13,683 nt of DNA from Bacteroidota bacterium (GCA_023433205.1 JAEZDS010000238.1:1-13683); one strand, 5' to 3'. Shown: positions 7,110 through 12,215, counted from the first letter of the stretch. Notes: a model not told the origin generated them from the letters alone. Program-made: numbers and translations.

Positions 7110-7233
7110 AAAACATTTCTCCCTCGCGGGTGAATATCTTCATCGCAGGAAATTCACGGCGTACTTCATCTAAACTTTTATAGATGTGTTGTACCGAGTT
7201 ATCGAGAAATATAATAGAGTACTCCTGGTTCAA
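7099..7233 (-). pseudogene. Detached N-terminal receiver fragment of the split response regulator
   Basis: From a TTG at 7233 a frame of 44 codons ends at TAA (7101-7099). Its product MNQEYSIIFLDNSV... continues with helix VQHIYKSLDEVRREFP and a second strand MKIFTREGEMFYA. It aligns strand for strand with the start of the intact regulator at 8022 (FKILLVDDEPD...), although the acidic pair is LDN rather than DDE. The stop overlaps the ATG of the downstream frame by 11 bases. The frames differ by +1; deleting one T from the TTTT at 7114-7110 would restore a continuous receiver. In-frame stop TAA at 7263-7261 limits the fragment upstream. Confidence 0.6.
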
Positions 7234-7306
7234 GCCGGGAGTAAAGCTTACATTTCTGGATTAAGCTGTGAGTAAGCGAACGTTAAGTAAGTATTAAAGA
7301 ATTGAC

Positions 7307-7708
7307 TCAGCTCCGTGCGCCGAGGCTGGCTTTGCTAACAGACACATTCAGCATGCTGCAGATCCTGGTGCTTTCATCGAGCAGCCGCTTTGTATTGTAG
7401 GGCTGCCTGATTTTGAGGGTTTTAAAGTACTTATCGCTTTTGTCGAGCCAGATCCTGACGCTCTTGAGGCTTTGCGAACCAATGAGGGACTTCAGCCCGG
7501 GGTTCTTTTTTCTGGCTTTAACCAGAGATTTCAGAAGATTGCCCGGCTTATGGTTTTCAGAGGTGGTTTTTTCTGAGCCCTGCTCAAGGATATATTTGAG
7601 CAGACTTACATTCACATGGTAGGCGCGAAGTAATGCTTCAAGATAAAAACCCTGCTCTTTTGCCAGGTCAATTTTCCTGATATTATTTACTATGATCCTG
7701 TTTGTCAT
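7307..7708 (-). CDS. Small helical protein of unknown function
   Basis: A 133-residue soluble, basic protein, predicted by eye to be nearly all helical. It opens with IRKIDLAKEQGFYLEALLRAYHVNVSLLKYILEQ, continues with a Lys-rich middle (NLLKSLVKARKKNPGLKSLI), a helix around SVRIWLDKSDKYFKTLKI and RLLDESTRICSML near the end. The layout (long helix pairs with a conserved-looking Arg/Lys-rich hinge) recalls small HEPN-like helical proteins, but no R-x4-6-H catalytic motif is visible, so I do not assign it. It lies 73 bp upstream of the split regulator on the same strand and could share its transcript. The start ATG at 7708 has no distinctive ribosome-binding site. Confidence 0.6.
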   Translation of the reverse strand: MTNRIIVNNIRKIDLAKEQGFYLEALLRAYHVNVSLLKYILEQGSEKTTSENHKPGNLLKSLVKARKKNPGLKSLIGSQSLKSVRIWLDKSDKYFKTLKIRQPYNTKRLLDESTRICSMLNVSVSKASLGARS

Positions 7709-8021
7709 GGTGCTGCTGCAGTCCGCAAAGATACGGGGCTCAGTGCCGGAAACCCAGTAAAATATGGCCTTTCGTCATTAATTTAACGGTTTTTTTACTT
7801 CCGGACCTTATGATGTTACAAAGTAAATGCCAGTGCTGAGCTGAACCCGGCTGTTGAAGAAATCAGACAAGGCGGTTTTGGCTTTTTTCAGATCGCAATC
7901 CCGGTTAGAGGTGGCAGTATGTTACCGAATGATTAAGCCCCCAGGGCAGAGGAGGTCTTATAACTTAATATTTCGTTAACTTTAGCGGACACTGGCCCGG
8001 GTATCTTTGCCATGATAATGT
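7709..8021 (+). other. 313 bp divergent intergenic region upstream of the orphan regulator
   Basis: No convincing gene was seen. On the plus strand TAACTTTA at 7977-7984 is one base from the TAnnTTTG consensus and 38 bp before the regulator ATG, a weak promoter candidate without a matching -33 TTTG. Nothing distinctive was found for the minus-strand gene starting at 7708. Confidence 0.4.
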
Positions 8022-8702
8022 ATGAGTTCAAAGTTTAAAATACTGTTGGTGGATGATGAGCCCGACATTCTGGAGTTTCTGGGCTATAATCTGAAAAAGG
8101 AGGGCTACGAGATCCTTACTGCAGGTAACGGCAGAGATGCTGTTGAGATGGCCCGCAAACACCATCCTCATCTAATTATCCTTGACGTGATGATGCCGGA
8201 CATGGATGGCATTGAGACCTGCAGGGAGATCCGTGAACTAGAAGGCATGCAGGACGTGCTGATTGCATTTTTAACAGCCAGAAGCGAAGACTACACGCAG
8301 ATTGCAGGGTTTGAAGTCGGGGCCGATGATTATATCACTAAACCAATAAAACCACGGGTCTTTAACAGCCGCGTGAAAGCACTGCTGCGCCGGCTTCAGT
8401 CTTCTGCCGATACCACTGCCAAGCTCGAATTTGGTGATGTGTGGATCGACAAGGAAAAACATGCCGTATTTAAGGGCGATGTTGAGATCGCGCTTCCAAA
8501 AAAAGAATTCAGGTTACTGGCACTTTTAAGCAGTAAGCCAGGAAAAGTTTTTACAAGAGAGTACATCCTCGATCAGGTTTGGGGTGAAGATGTGGTGGTG
8601 GGTGACCGTACCATCGACGTACATATCCGCAAACTGCGCGAAAAAATTGGTGATGATTATTTTAAAACAGTAAAAGGTGTAGGGTATAAGTTTGAGTTTT
8701 AG
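8022..8702 (+). CDS. OmpR/PhoB-family response regulator, intact and without adjacent sensor kinase
   Basis: A 226-residue two-domain transcription factor. The receiver (about 5-120) has the acidic pocket D11-D12-E13, phosphoacceptor D55 in IILDVMMPDMDG, switch residue T85 in FLTARSED and K107 in YITKPIKP. The winged-helix DNA-binding domain (about 132-226) has LEFGDVWID, the LPKKEFRLLALL helix, the recognition helix region DRTIDVHIRKLREKIG and the wing VKGVGYKFEF. Phosphorylation by a sensor kinase would be expected to promote dimerisation on DNA. No histidine kinase lies on either side, so it is an orphan within the window. Its stop (8700-8702) overlaps the stop of the convergent gene by 4 bp. 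Confidence 0.93.
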   Translation: MSSKFKILLVDDEPDILEFLGYNLKKEGYEILTAGNGRDAVEMARKHHPHLIILDVMMPDMDGIETCREIRELEGMQDVLIAFLTARSEDYTQIAGFEVGADDYITKPIKPRVFNSRVKALLRRLQSSADTTAKLEFGDVWIDKEKHAVFKGDVEIALPKKEFRLLALLSSKPGKVFTREYILDQVWGEDVVVGDRTIDVHIRKLREKIGDDYFKTVKGVGYKFEF

Positions 8703-9136
8703 CTTTCCTCCCCATCGTCTTCCTTTCTTTCCCTGATCCTTTTCTCAGGATTTTCTTCGTCATCCTCCACTTTGCAATGAGGCCCTACATCAGAGTGAGC
8801 TTTTTTGTGAATGGCCTCCACCTCTTTGATAAATTGGCCGATACGCTGGTCAACATATGGACCTCCATACGCATCCACCAGCAATCCCTTTGTGCCGTCC
8901 TTTGCCTCAATAGCATAAAGAACAGCATTGTCGGCGGGGTCGCTCTCACCTTCGAAACGGTAAAAATTCACTATCCTTACTTCAGCAGGGACATAAAGTT
9001 TTTTTGCCGTTGGCGCTTCAATACCGGTTTTGTGTGCCACAAAGTTCTCTGTATAGCCTTCTTTCACCAGACGGTTGGTGCAGCTAACCAGAGTGGTCAT
9101 CTCCGTCTTCTCAAAATTATCCATCTTATTGTTCAA
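8699..9136 (-). CDS. Small conserved Bacteroidota protein, often labelled 'phosphoribosylpyrophosphate synthetase'; function unknown
   Basis: A 145-residue soluble protein. The core (about 10-115) contains LVKEGYTENF, VRIVNFYRFEGESDPADNAVLYAIEAKDG and KGLLVDAYGGPY. I recognise this pattern from a family of about 100 residues common in Bacteroidota whose database name is phosphoribosylpyrophosphate synthetase. The true enzyme is about 310 residues with a PRPP-binding motif and flexible loop, neither of which is here, so the name is almost certainly wrong. The last 30 residues (KVEDDEENPEKRIRERKEDDGEES) are a highly charged, probably disordered extension beyond the usual family length. A second ATG (9124, MDNFEK) is an alternative start. 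It is 34 bp after the GAF gene and probably the last gene of that cluster. Confidence 0.75.
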   Translation of the reverse strand: MNNKMDNFEKTEMTTLVSCTNRLVKEGYTENFVAHKTGIEAPTAKKLYVPAEVRIVNFYRFEGESDPADNAVLYAIEAKDGTKGLLVDAYGGPYVDQRIGQFIKEVEAIHKKAHSDVGPHCKVEDDEENPEKRIRERKEDDGEES

Positions 9137-9170
9137 TTAAATAAAACAAGAAAAATCTGTGCCATGCAAT

Positions 9171-9710
9171 CTATTTAACAACGGGCACATTGTTCAGGGC
9201 GCGTTTTTTTGATCGTGCCAGTTCCCTGGCTATCCGTGGAGTTAGTGTCTGCAGTGCTTTTTCAAGCCTGGCGGCATTTTTTATGAGTTTGTTATCCATA
9301 AGCACAAGCAAGCCTGCGGTCTTATTGTTTTTGTCAAACACTGGCAATCCCAGGTAACTTTCTATGCCAAGCTCTTTTAGTTCCTTATCGCCGGGGAACA
9401 TCTGCTGAATGCCGGAGGGGTAGTAGCAGCAATTTCTGCCGATAACGTTTTCACAGGGTGTGCCATACAGGCTGTACTCAAAACCTTCCACCAGTTTGCC
9501 GGCTGCATACAAAACTGTTGTTTTTATCACACTGAGGTCCTCGCCGGTAGGATAACCAACAAGTACGTAGCTGACGCCGGTTTTTTCCGCAATCAGTCGG
9601 GCCAGAGCGGGAAAAAAATCTTTTCCGCGGTAGGAGTTTGCAAAATTTTCGCAGTCCAGCGCGAAGTCGTTGATTGCCGTTTTGTTTTCAACCGGGTTAA
9701 TTTTTGTCAT
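9171..9710 (-). CDS. Stand-alone GAF-domain protein
   Basis: A 179-residue cytoplasmic protein that is almost entirely one GAF domain (about 20-160). After an N-terminal helix, FFPALARLIAEKTGVSYVLVGY starts the fold, followed by EYSLYGTPCENVIGRNCCYYP, FPGDKELKELGIESYLGLPVFDKNNKTAGLLVLMD and a closing helix of basic character. The TPCE ... YP ... ESYLG-P-D pattern is the GAF subtype commonly fused to sensor kinases and diguanylate cyclases. Here no output domain is attached, so it probably senses a ligand or redox state and acts through a partner. Cysteines in TPCE and the adjacent NCC pair are notable. Its start overlaps the upstream gene by 14 bp, which suggests translational coupling. Confidence 0.85.
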   Translation of the reverse strand: MTKINPVENKTAINDFALDCENFANSYRGKDFFPALARLIAEKTGVSYVLVGYPTGEDLSVIKTTVLYAAGKLVEGFEYSLYGTPCENVIGRNCCYYPSGIQQMFPGDKELKELGIESYLGLPVFDKNNKTAGLLVLMDNKLIKNAARLEKALQTLTPRIARELARSKKRALNNVPVVK

Positions 9711-10056
9711 AGTACTTAGGATTGATTATATGAGTAGAGATATAGTCGAGTTTATCAGGAGCTTTGGCAAGTTGTACAAGGTGCTTTTCCCAGTCAGCAC
9801 CAAATAATGCGCCGGCGAAACTGAGGTCGAAAAAAAGCAGGTAGATGCTGTCGTACACCACCCTAAGCACTTCTTCGTTTCGTAAAACCAGGGCCATACG
9901 GCCTGTTTCGGGGTTAAAGCTGCTGATGTCGAAAGAATCGTACTGATCAATGAAGTTTTTGAAGCGGAAGCCCCCCTGTTTGGCTTTAAGAATGATGTTG
10001 TGGAGCAGAGCTTTGGGGTCTGCCTGGTATTCCTTCTCAAAAACGCTGGCGGTCAT
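9697..10056 (-). CDS. Small protein of unknown function, first gene of the GAF cluster
   Basis: A 119-residue soluble protein with no signal peptide. By eye it begins with a helix (ADPKALLHNIILKAKQGGF) and then has a beta segment (FDISSFNPETGRMALVLRNEEVLRVVYD). The hydrophobic stretch IYLLFFDLSFAGALFG follows, then a helix WEKHLVQLAKAPDKLDYISTHI. I do not recognise the family. The 14 bp overlap with the GAF gene and the shared strand make a functional link likely. The hydrophobic patch is too short and interrupted for a confident membrane segment; it may be a binding surface. The ATG at 10056 follows a 29 bp gap from a GC-rich hairpin in the leader. Confidence 0.65.
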   Translation of the reverse strand: MTASVFEKEYQADPKALLHNIILKAKQGGFRFKNFIDQYDSFDISSFNPETGRMALVLRNEEVLRVVYDSIYLLFFDLSFAGALFGADWEKHLVQLAKAPDKLDYISTHIINPKYYDKN

Positions 10057-10084
10057 GGTGTGCTAAGTATCAAGTCGCTTGCCA

Positions 10085-10105
10085 CCGGCAGTTATGATCT
10101 GCCGG
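10085..10105 (-). promoter_or_regulatory. GC-rich hairpin in the leader of the GAF cluster
   Basis: CCGGCAG (10085-10091), a 7-base loop and CTGCCGG (10099-10105) form a perfect 7 bp stem 29 bp before the ATG at 10056. No T run follows on the minus strand. It could be a leader structure or an operator. Confidence 0.4.
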
Positions 10106-10293
10106 CCCCTGAAAGCACCCGGTAAAAAAAAAGTGGGTAAAATTATCCTCAGGTAGAATGGCGGTGTTTTATAATGGGGCAGATTGACAAAAAACCTGTA
10201 GAGAAGTCAGAAAATTGTAAGGTCCTGATGTATTTCGACGGTGTACGGGTAAATGGTTAAAACACTTATAATTATGTATATTCTAATATGTGA

Positions 10294-10313
10294 TAAACCG
10301 TTTTAACGGTTTA
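10294..10313. promoter_or_regulatory. 20 bp palindrome, operator-like
   Basis: TAAACCGTT-TT-AACGGTTTA is two perfect 9 bp arms separated by two bases. A perfect, symmetric, A/T-flanked site of this size between divergent genes is typical of a dimeric regulator's binding site. The regulator is unknown. Confidence 0.4.
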
Positions 10314-10402
10314 AGGGAGTCGCACCATTTAAAAATTTCCCTCTGTACAGTATCCAAATCGTACAATTTTTACACAGATTTTTTGTCTCAGAAAAAAACA
10401 GC

Positions 10403-10434
10403 TTGCCAATACTGGCAGACTTTTACTAAATTCG
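10403..10434 (+). promoter_or_regulatory. Probable promoter of the NlpE-like gene
   Basis: TTG (10403-10405) is followed after 21 bases by TAAATTCG (10427-10434), one base from TAnnTTTG. It lies about 70 bp before the ATG at 10503. Overlapping the spacer is a small inverted repeat TGCCA-ATAC-TGGCA (10404-10417) that could be an operator. Confidence 0.35.
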
Positions 10435-10502
10435 TTAAAAGATCTTCCTTGAATTATTCAGCCGCACTTTAAATTAATCCTGACAAGATCAATTCCAAAG
10501 CT

Positions 10503-10856
10503 ATGAAAAAATCAATAAGAATTCCCCTGCTCCTGATCTTTGTTTTATCCTTGTTTGCCTTCACCGCCGATGAAACAAAAGAATTTGTGGGCACTTACGG
10601 CGTCAGCGCCGGCAACCCTTCACAGATCAGGTTGACACTCAACGCTGACCACAGTTTTTATTTTCAGGATTTGTCTGTCGCCGCAAAAAAGATAGTGGTG
10701 AACGGCACCTGGAAGATTAAAAATTCAAGGGTGATCCTGCATAGCAACGACAACAATAAAAAATTCCATCGGATCTGGACTTTTACAAATAAGGGGAAAG
10801 TTGCCAGGTCGAGAAAAGGTCTTTGTTTTTACAGGTTGTTGAAGACAGAGGAATAA
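10503..10856 (+). CDS. Small exported NlpE/lipocalin-like protein
   Basis: A 117-residue protein with a clear signal peptide (MKKSIRIPLLLIFVLSLFAF, cleavage near FAFTA). The mature part starts ETKEFVGTYGVSAGNPSQIRLTLNADHSFYFQDL, then VNGTWKIKNSRVILHSN and RIWTFTNKGKV. The order 'G-TY ... I-L-L-aD-sf ... GtWki--- -i-L' is that of small eight-stranded beta-barrel proteins related to the NlpE N-terminal or lipocalin-like domains. No CxxC and no lipobox cysteine is present, so it is not a canonical NlpE. It probably folds in the periplasm and binds a small hydrophobic ligand or a partner. The methyltransferase starts 21 bp downstream on the same strand, so they likely share a transcript. Confidence 0.75.
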   Translation: MKKSIRIPLLLIFVLSLFAFTADETKEFVGTYGVSAGNPSQIRLTLNADHSFYFQDLSVAAKKIVVNGTWKIKNSRVILHSNDNNKKFHRIWTFTNKGKVARSRKGLCFYRLLKTEE

Positions 10857-10877
10857 CTGTTAGACACCCCGGAAACA

Positions 10878-11534
10878 ATGGAAGAGAAAGAACTTGCAGA
10901 ACTGGCGGCTCAGCTAAGGAAACCGCACGGAGTGATGGGTATCCGTACCGGGGAATTGATGAACGAGGGGAATAGAATGATGAACCTGGAGGCCATCAGG
11001 CTCTTGCAGGTTCAAGGCAATGTTGAAATTCTGGAGATTGGCATGGGCAATGGGAGGTTTGTGAACGAGGTACTTCGCGCATATCCCGGCTCACGGTACA
11101 CCGGCGTCGATTTTTCGTCAACCATGGTCAATGAAGCAGAAAGTTTTAATGCAGAGGCCGTGCAGCAGGGCAGAGCTGGTTTTCTGGAAGGAGATCTGAG
11201 GGCGCTTCCGGTGCAGGACGAAATGTATGACGCTGCTTTTACTGTGAATACCATCTATTTCTGGGATGAGGCGCAATCTGCACTTAAAGAGATCGGCCGT
11301 GTATTGAAAGCGGGCGGTGTGGTGCTGATCTCCCTCAGGCCACGCCGGCACATGCAGAATTATCCCTTTACCAGATATGGCTTCAAGTTGTATGAACCTG
11401 AAGAAGTGCTGGATCTGCTTGGCAAAAACGGCTTTGTAAAGGTCAGTGTAAACCATGTGCAGGAGCCCGACCTGGAATTTAACGGGCAGCAACTGAAGAT
11501 GGAACATGCCGTGGTGAGGGGAGTAAGGAAATAG
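10878..11534 (+). CDS. Class I SAM-dependent methyltransferase
   Basis: A 218-residue cytoplasmic protein of Methyltransf_11/25 type. Motif I is ILEIGMGNGRF (51-61), the acidic residue after strand 2 is D78 in YTGVDFSSTMV, the adenine-side acidic motif is EGDLRALPVQDEMYDAAFTVN (about 104-124) and the post-motif is LKEIGRVLKAGGVVLISLRP (about 136-155). The C-terminal part (PFTRYGFKLYEPEEVLDLLGKNGF) is the usual cap where substrates bind; the acceptor cannot be deduced. The N-terminal helix contains the 'RKPHGVMGIRTGELMNEGN' segment seen in a subgroup of such enzymes from environmental bacteria. A bidirectional terminator lies about 90 bp downstream. Confidence 0.9.
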   Translation: MEEKELAELAAQLRKPHGVMGIRTGELMNEGNRMMNLEAIRLLQVQGNVEILEIGMGNGRFVNEVLRAYPGSRYTGVDFSSTMVNEAESFNAEAVQQGRAGFLEGDLRALPVQDEMYDAAFTVNTIYFWDEAQSALKEIGRVLKAGGVVLISLRPRRHMQNYPFTRYGFKLYEPEEVLDLLGKNGFVKVSVNHVQEPDLEFNGQQLKMEHAVVRGVRK

Positions 11535-11612
11535 GTTCGCGTAATACCTGGTGACCTGCAGCACCACAGAATGTTGCAGAGGCAGACAAAAAAAAGCGAT
11601 AATTTTCTGTGT

Positions 11613-11650
11613 TAAAAAACAAAACCCCTCAAGCTTGATGCTTCAGGGGT
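11613..11650 (-). terminator. Terminator of tRNA-Leu(CAG), probably bidirectional
   Basis: Read on the minus strand, CCCCTGAAGC-ATCAA-GCTTGAGGGG makes a 10 bp stem with one mismatch, followed by TTTTGTTTTTT. On the plus strand the same hairpin is followed after GTAG by TTTTT, so it can also end the methyltransferase transcript. Confidence 0.8.
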
Positions 11651-11661
11651 AGTTTTTCCTG

Positions 11662-11745
11662 TGCCCGCGGGGAGACTCGAACTCCCAAGGTAATTACACC
11701 AACGGCTTCTGAGACCGCAACGTTTGCCAATTTCGCCACGCGGGC
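11662..11745 (-). tRNA. tRNA-Leu (anticodon CAG)
   Basis: 84 bases. The acceptor stem GCCCGCG/CGCGGGC pairs perfectly, with discriminator A at 11662. The anticodon stem GCGGT/GCCGT flanks the loop CTCAGAA, giving anticodon CAG (reads CUG). There is a long class II variable arm (TGGTGTAATTACCTT) and a T arm GGGAG-TTCGAGT-CTCCC. The 3' CCA is not encoded. Confidence 0.93.
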
Positions 11746-11752
11746 GGGCTGG

Positions 11753-11760
11753 CAAAGATA
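11753..11760 (-). promoter_or_regulatory. -7 promoter box of tRNA-Leu(CAG)
   Basis: TATCTTTG on the minus strand matches TAnnTTTG exactly, 8 bases before the tRNA 5' end. A TTTG at the expected -33 distance is not seen; TTTA occurs 23 bases upstream. Confidence 0.55.
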
Positions 11761-11777
11761 ATAAAAAGAGGGAATTT

Positions 11778-11809
11778 TTTGCGTAAACCTGAAAAATTCA
11801 GTATTTTTG
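11778..11809 (+). promoter_or_regulatory. Consensus Bacteroidota promoter of tRNA-Leu(UAG)
   Basis: TTTG (11778-11781), 20 bases, then TATTTTTG (11802-11809): a full match to TTTG-N19-21-TAnnTTTG. The tRNA begins 15 bases downstream. Confidence 0.8.
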
Positions 11810-11823
11810 CGCCCCACAATGCT

Positions 11824-11905
11824 GCGGATGTGGCGTAATTGGTAGCCGCACCAGACTTAGGATCTGGCGCTGAAAGGCGTGGGGGTTCGAGTCCCTTCAT
11901 CCGCA
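11824..11905 (+). tRNA. tRNA-Leu (anticodon UAG)
   Basis: 82 bases. The acceptor stem GCGGATG/CATCCGC pairs perfectly, with discriminator A at 11905. The anticodon stem CCAGA/TCTGG flanks the loop CTTAGGA, giving anticodon UAG (reads CUN). It has a class II variable arm (CGCTGAAAGGCG) and the T-arm sequence GGGGG-TTCGAGT-CCCTT. CCA is not encoded. The last 15 bases are repeated 93 bp downstream. Confidence 0.95.
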
Positions 11906-11909
11906 CAAT

Positions 11910-11937
11910 AAAAAAAGGCCCGTGAGGGTCTTTTTTT
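11910..11937 (+). terminator. Intrinsic terminator of tRNA-Leu(UAG)
   Basis: A7-GGCCC, loop GTGA, GGGTC-T7: a 12 bp stem with one G-T pair and a T tract, starting 5 bases after the tRNA. Confidence 0.85.
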
Positions 11938-12002
11938 ATGCGGTGAAGGGACGAGAAGTTTATCCCGGGCGAAGACCCGGGAAGTCCCTTCATCCGCACA
12001 AT

Positions 12003-12030
12003 AAAAAAAGGCCCGTGAGGGTCTTTTTTT
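12003..12030 (+). terminator. Second copy of the tRNA terminator
   Basis: It is identical in sequence to the terminator at 11910-11937 and lies exactly 93 bp downstream within repeat unit 2. Confidence 0.8.
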
Positions 12031-12106
12031 ATGCAGATGAAAGGACGAGAAGTTTATCCCGGGCGTAGTCGGGGAAGTCCCAGATCAATCCGAAATATCG
12101 TCGCTT

Positions 12107-12157
12107 GCGAACAACCCTTCCGCTTTTCGTAGTTTACGTGGCGGAAGGGTTGTTTGC
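12107..12157. repeat. 17 bp stem hairpin, inner CGTA/TACG stem
   Basis: The left arm 12107-12123 (GCGAACAACCCTTCCGC) pairs with 12141-12157 (GCGGAAGGGTTGTTTGC) with one G-T pair. A second small stem CGTA-GTT-TACG is nested in the loop. No T tract follows. Confidence 0.85.
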
Positions 12158-12158
12158 A

Positions 12159-12197
12159 GCCCCTTCCGCTGTTGTATATCCCAGGTGCGGAAGGGGC
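12159..12197. repeat. 11 bp stem hairpin homologous to its neighbour
   Basis: GCCCCTTCCGC (12159-12169) pairs perfectly with GCGGAAGGGGC (12187-12197). The core CCTTCCGC...GCGGAAGG is the same as in the hairpin at 12107-12157, with a similar 17-base loop. Confidence 0.85.
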
Positions 12198-12198
12198 C

Positions 12199-12214
12199 CC
12201 CGATGGCTATCGGG
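12199..12214. repeat. Short REP-like hairpin CCCGAT-GGCT-ATCGGG
   Basis: A perfect 6 bp stem with a four-base loop, directly abutting the hairpins on both sides. It resembles short CCCGAT/ATCGGG palindromes I associate with dispersed repeats in Bacteroidota. Confidence 0.7.
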
Positions 12215-12215
12215 A

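Larger units (their letters stand above)
10057..10502. other. 446 bp divergent intergenic region with two palindromes and a promoter candidate
   Basis: It separates the GAF cluster (minus) from the NlpE-like gene (plus). It contains a hairpin at 10085-10105, a 20 bp palindrome at 10294-10313 and a probable promoter at 10403-10434. A 60-codon plus-strand frame at 10290-10472 has no recognisable content, starts within the palindrome and is A/T-rich; I do not call it a gene. Confidence 0.5.
11891..12081. repeat. Tandem 93 bp repeat made of the tRNA-Leu(UAG) 3' end plus terminator
   Basis: Unit 1 is 11891-11983 and unit 2 is 11984-12076; a third begins with GTCCC at 12077-12081. Each unit starts with GTCCCTTCATCCGCA, the T-arm and acceptor end of the tRNA, followed by an identical A7/T7 terminator and a segment ending GAGAAGTTTATCCCGGGCG. 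Units 1 and 2 differ at a few positions after the terminator (for example TGCGGTGAAGGGAC versus TGCAGATGAAAGGAC, and the final CCCGGG stem, which is broken in unit 2). Confidence 0.9.

Noticed and set aside
7307..7708. HEPN-type toxin candidate
   Set aside because: The protein is helical and small, but no R-x4-6-H motif and no paired antitoxin gene (MNT or other) was found beside it.
10290..10472. 60-codon plus-strand frame upstream of the NlpE-like gene
   Set aside because: It starts inside a palindrome, is A/T-driven in composition and overlaps the probable promoter of the next gene.
11629..11999. Two minus-strand open frames across the tRNA-Leu genes
   Set aside because: They are translations of tRNA sequence and its complement (for example the RMKGLEPPRLSAPDPKSG type peptide), a well-known class of spurious annotations.
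11891..12081. Possible CRISPR array
   Set aside because: The repeat period is 93 bp with no variable spacer between copies, and the repeats are tRNA and terminator sequence; no cas genes are present.
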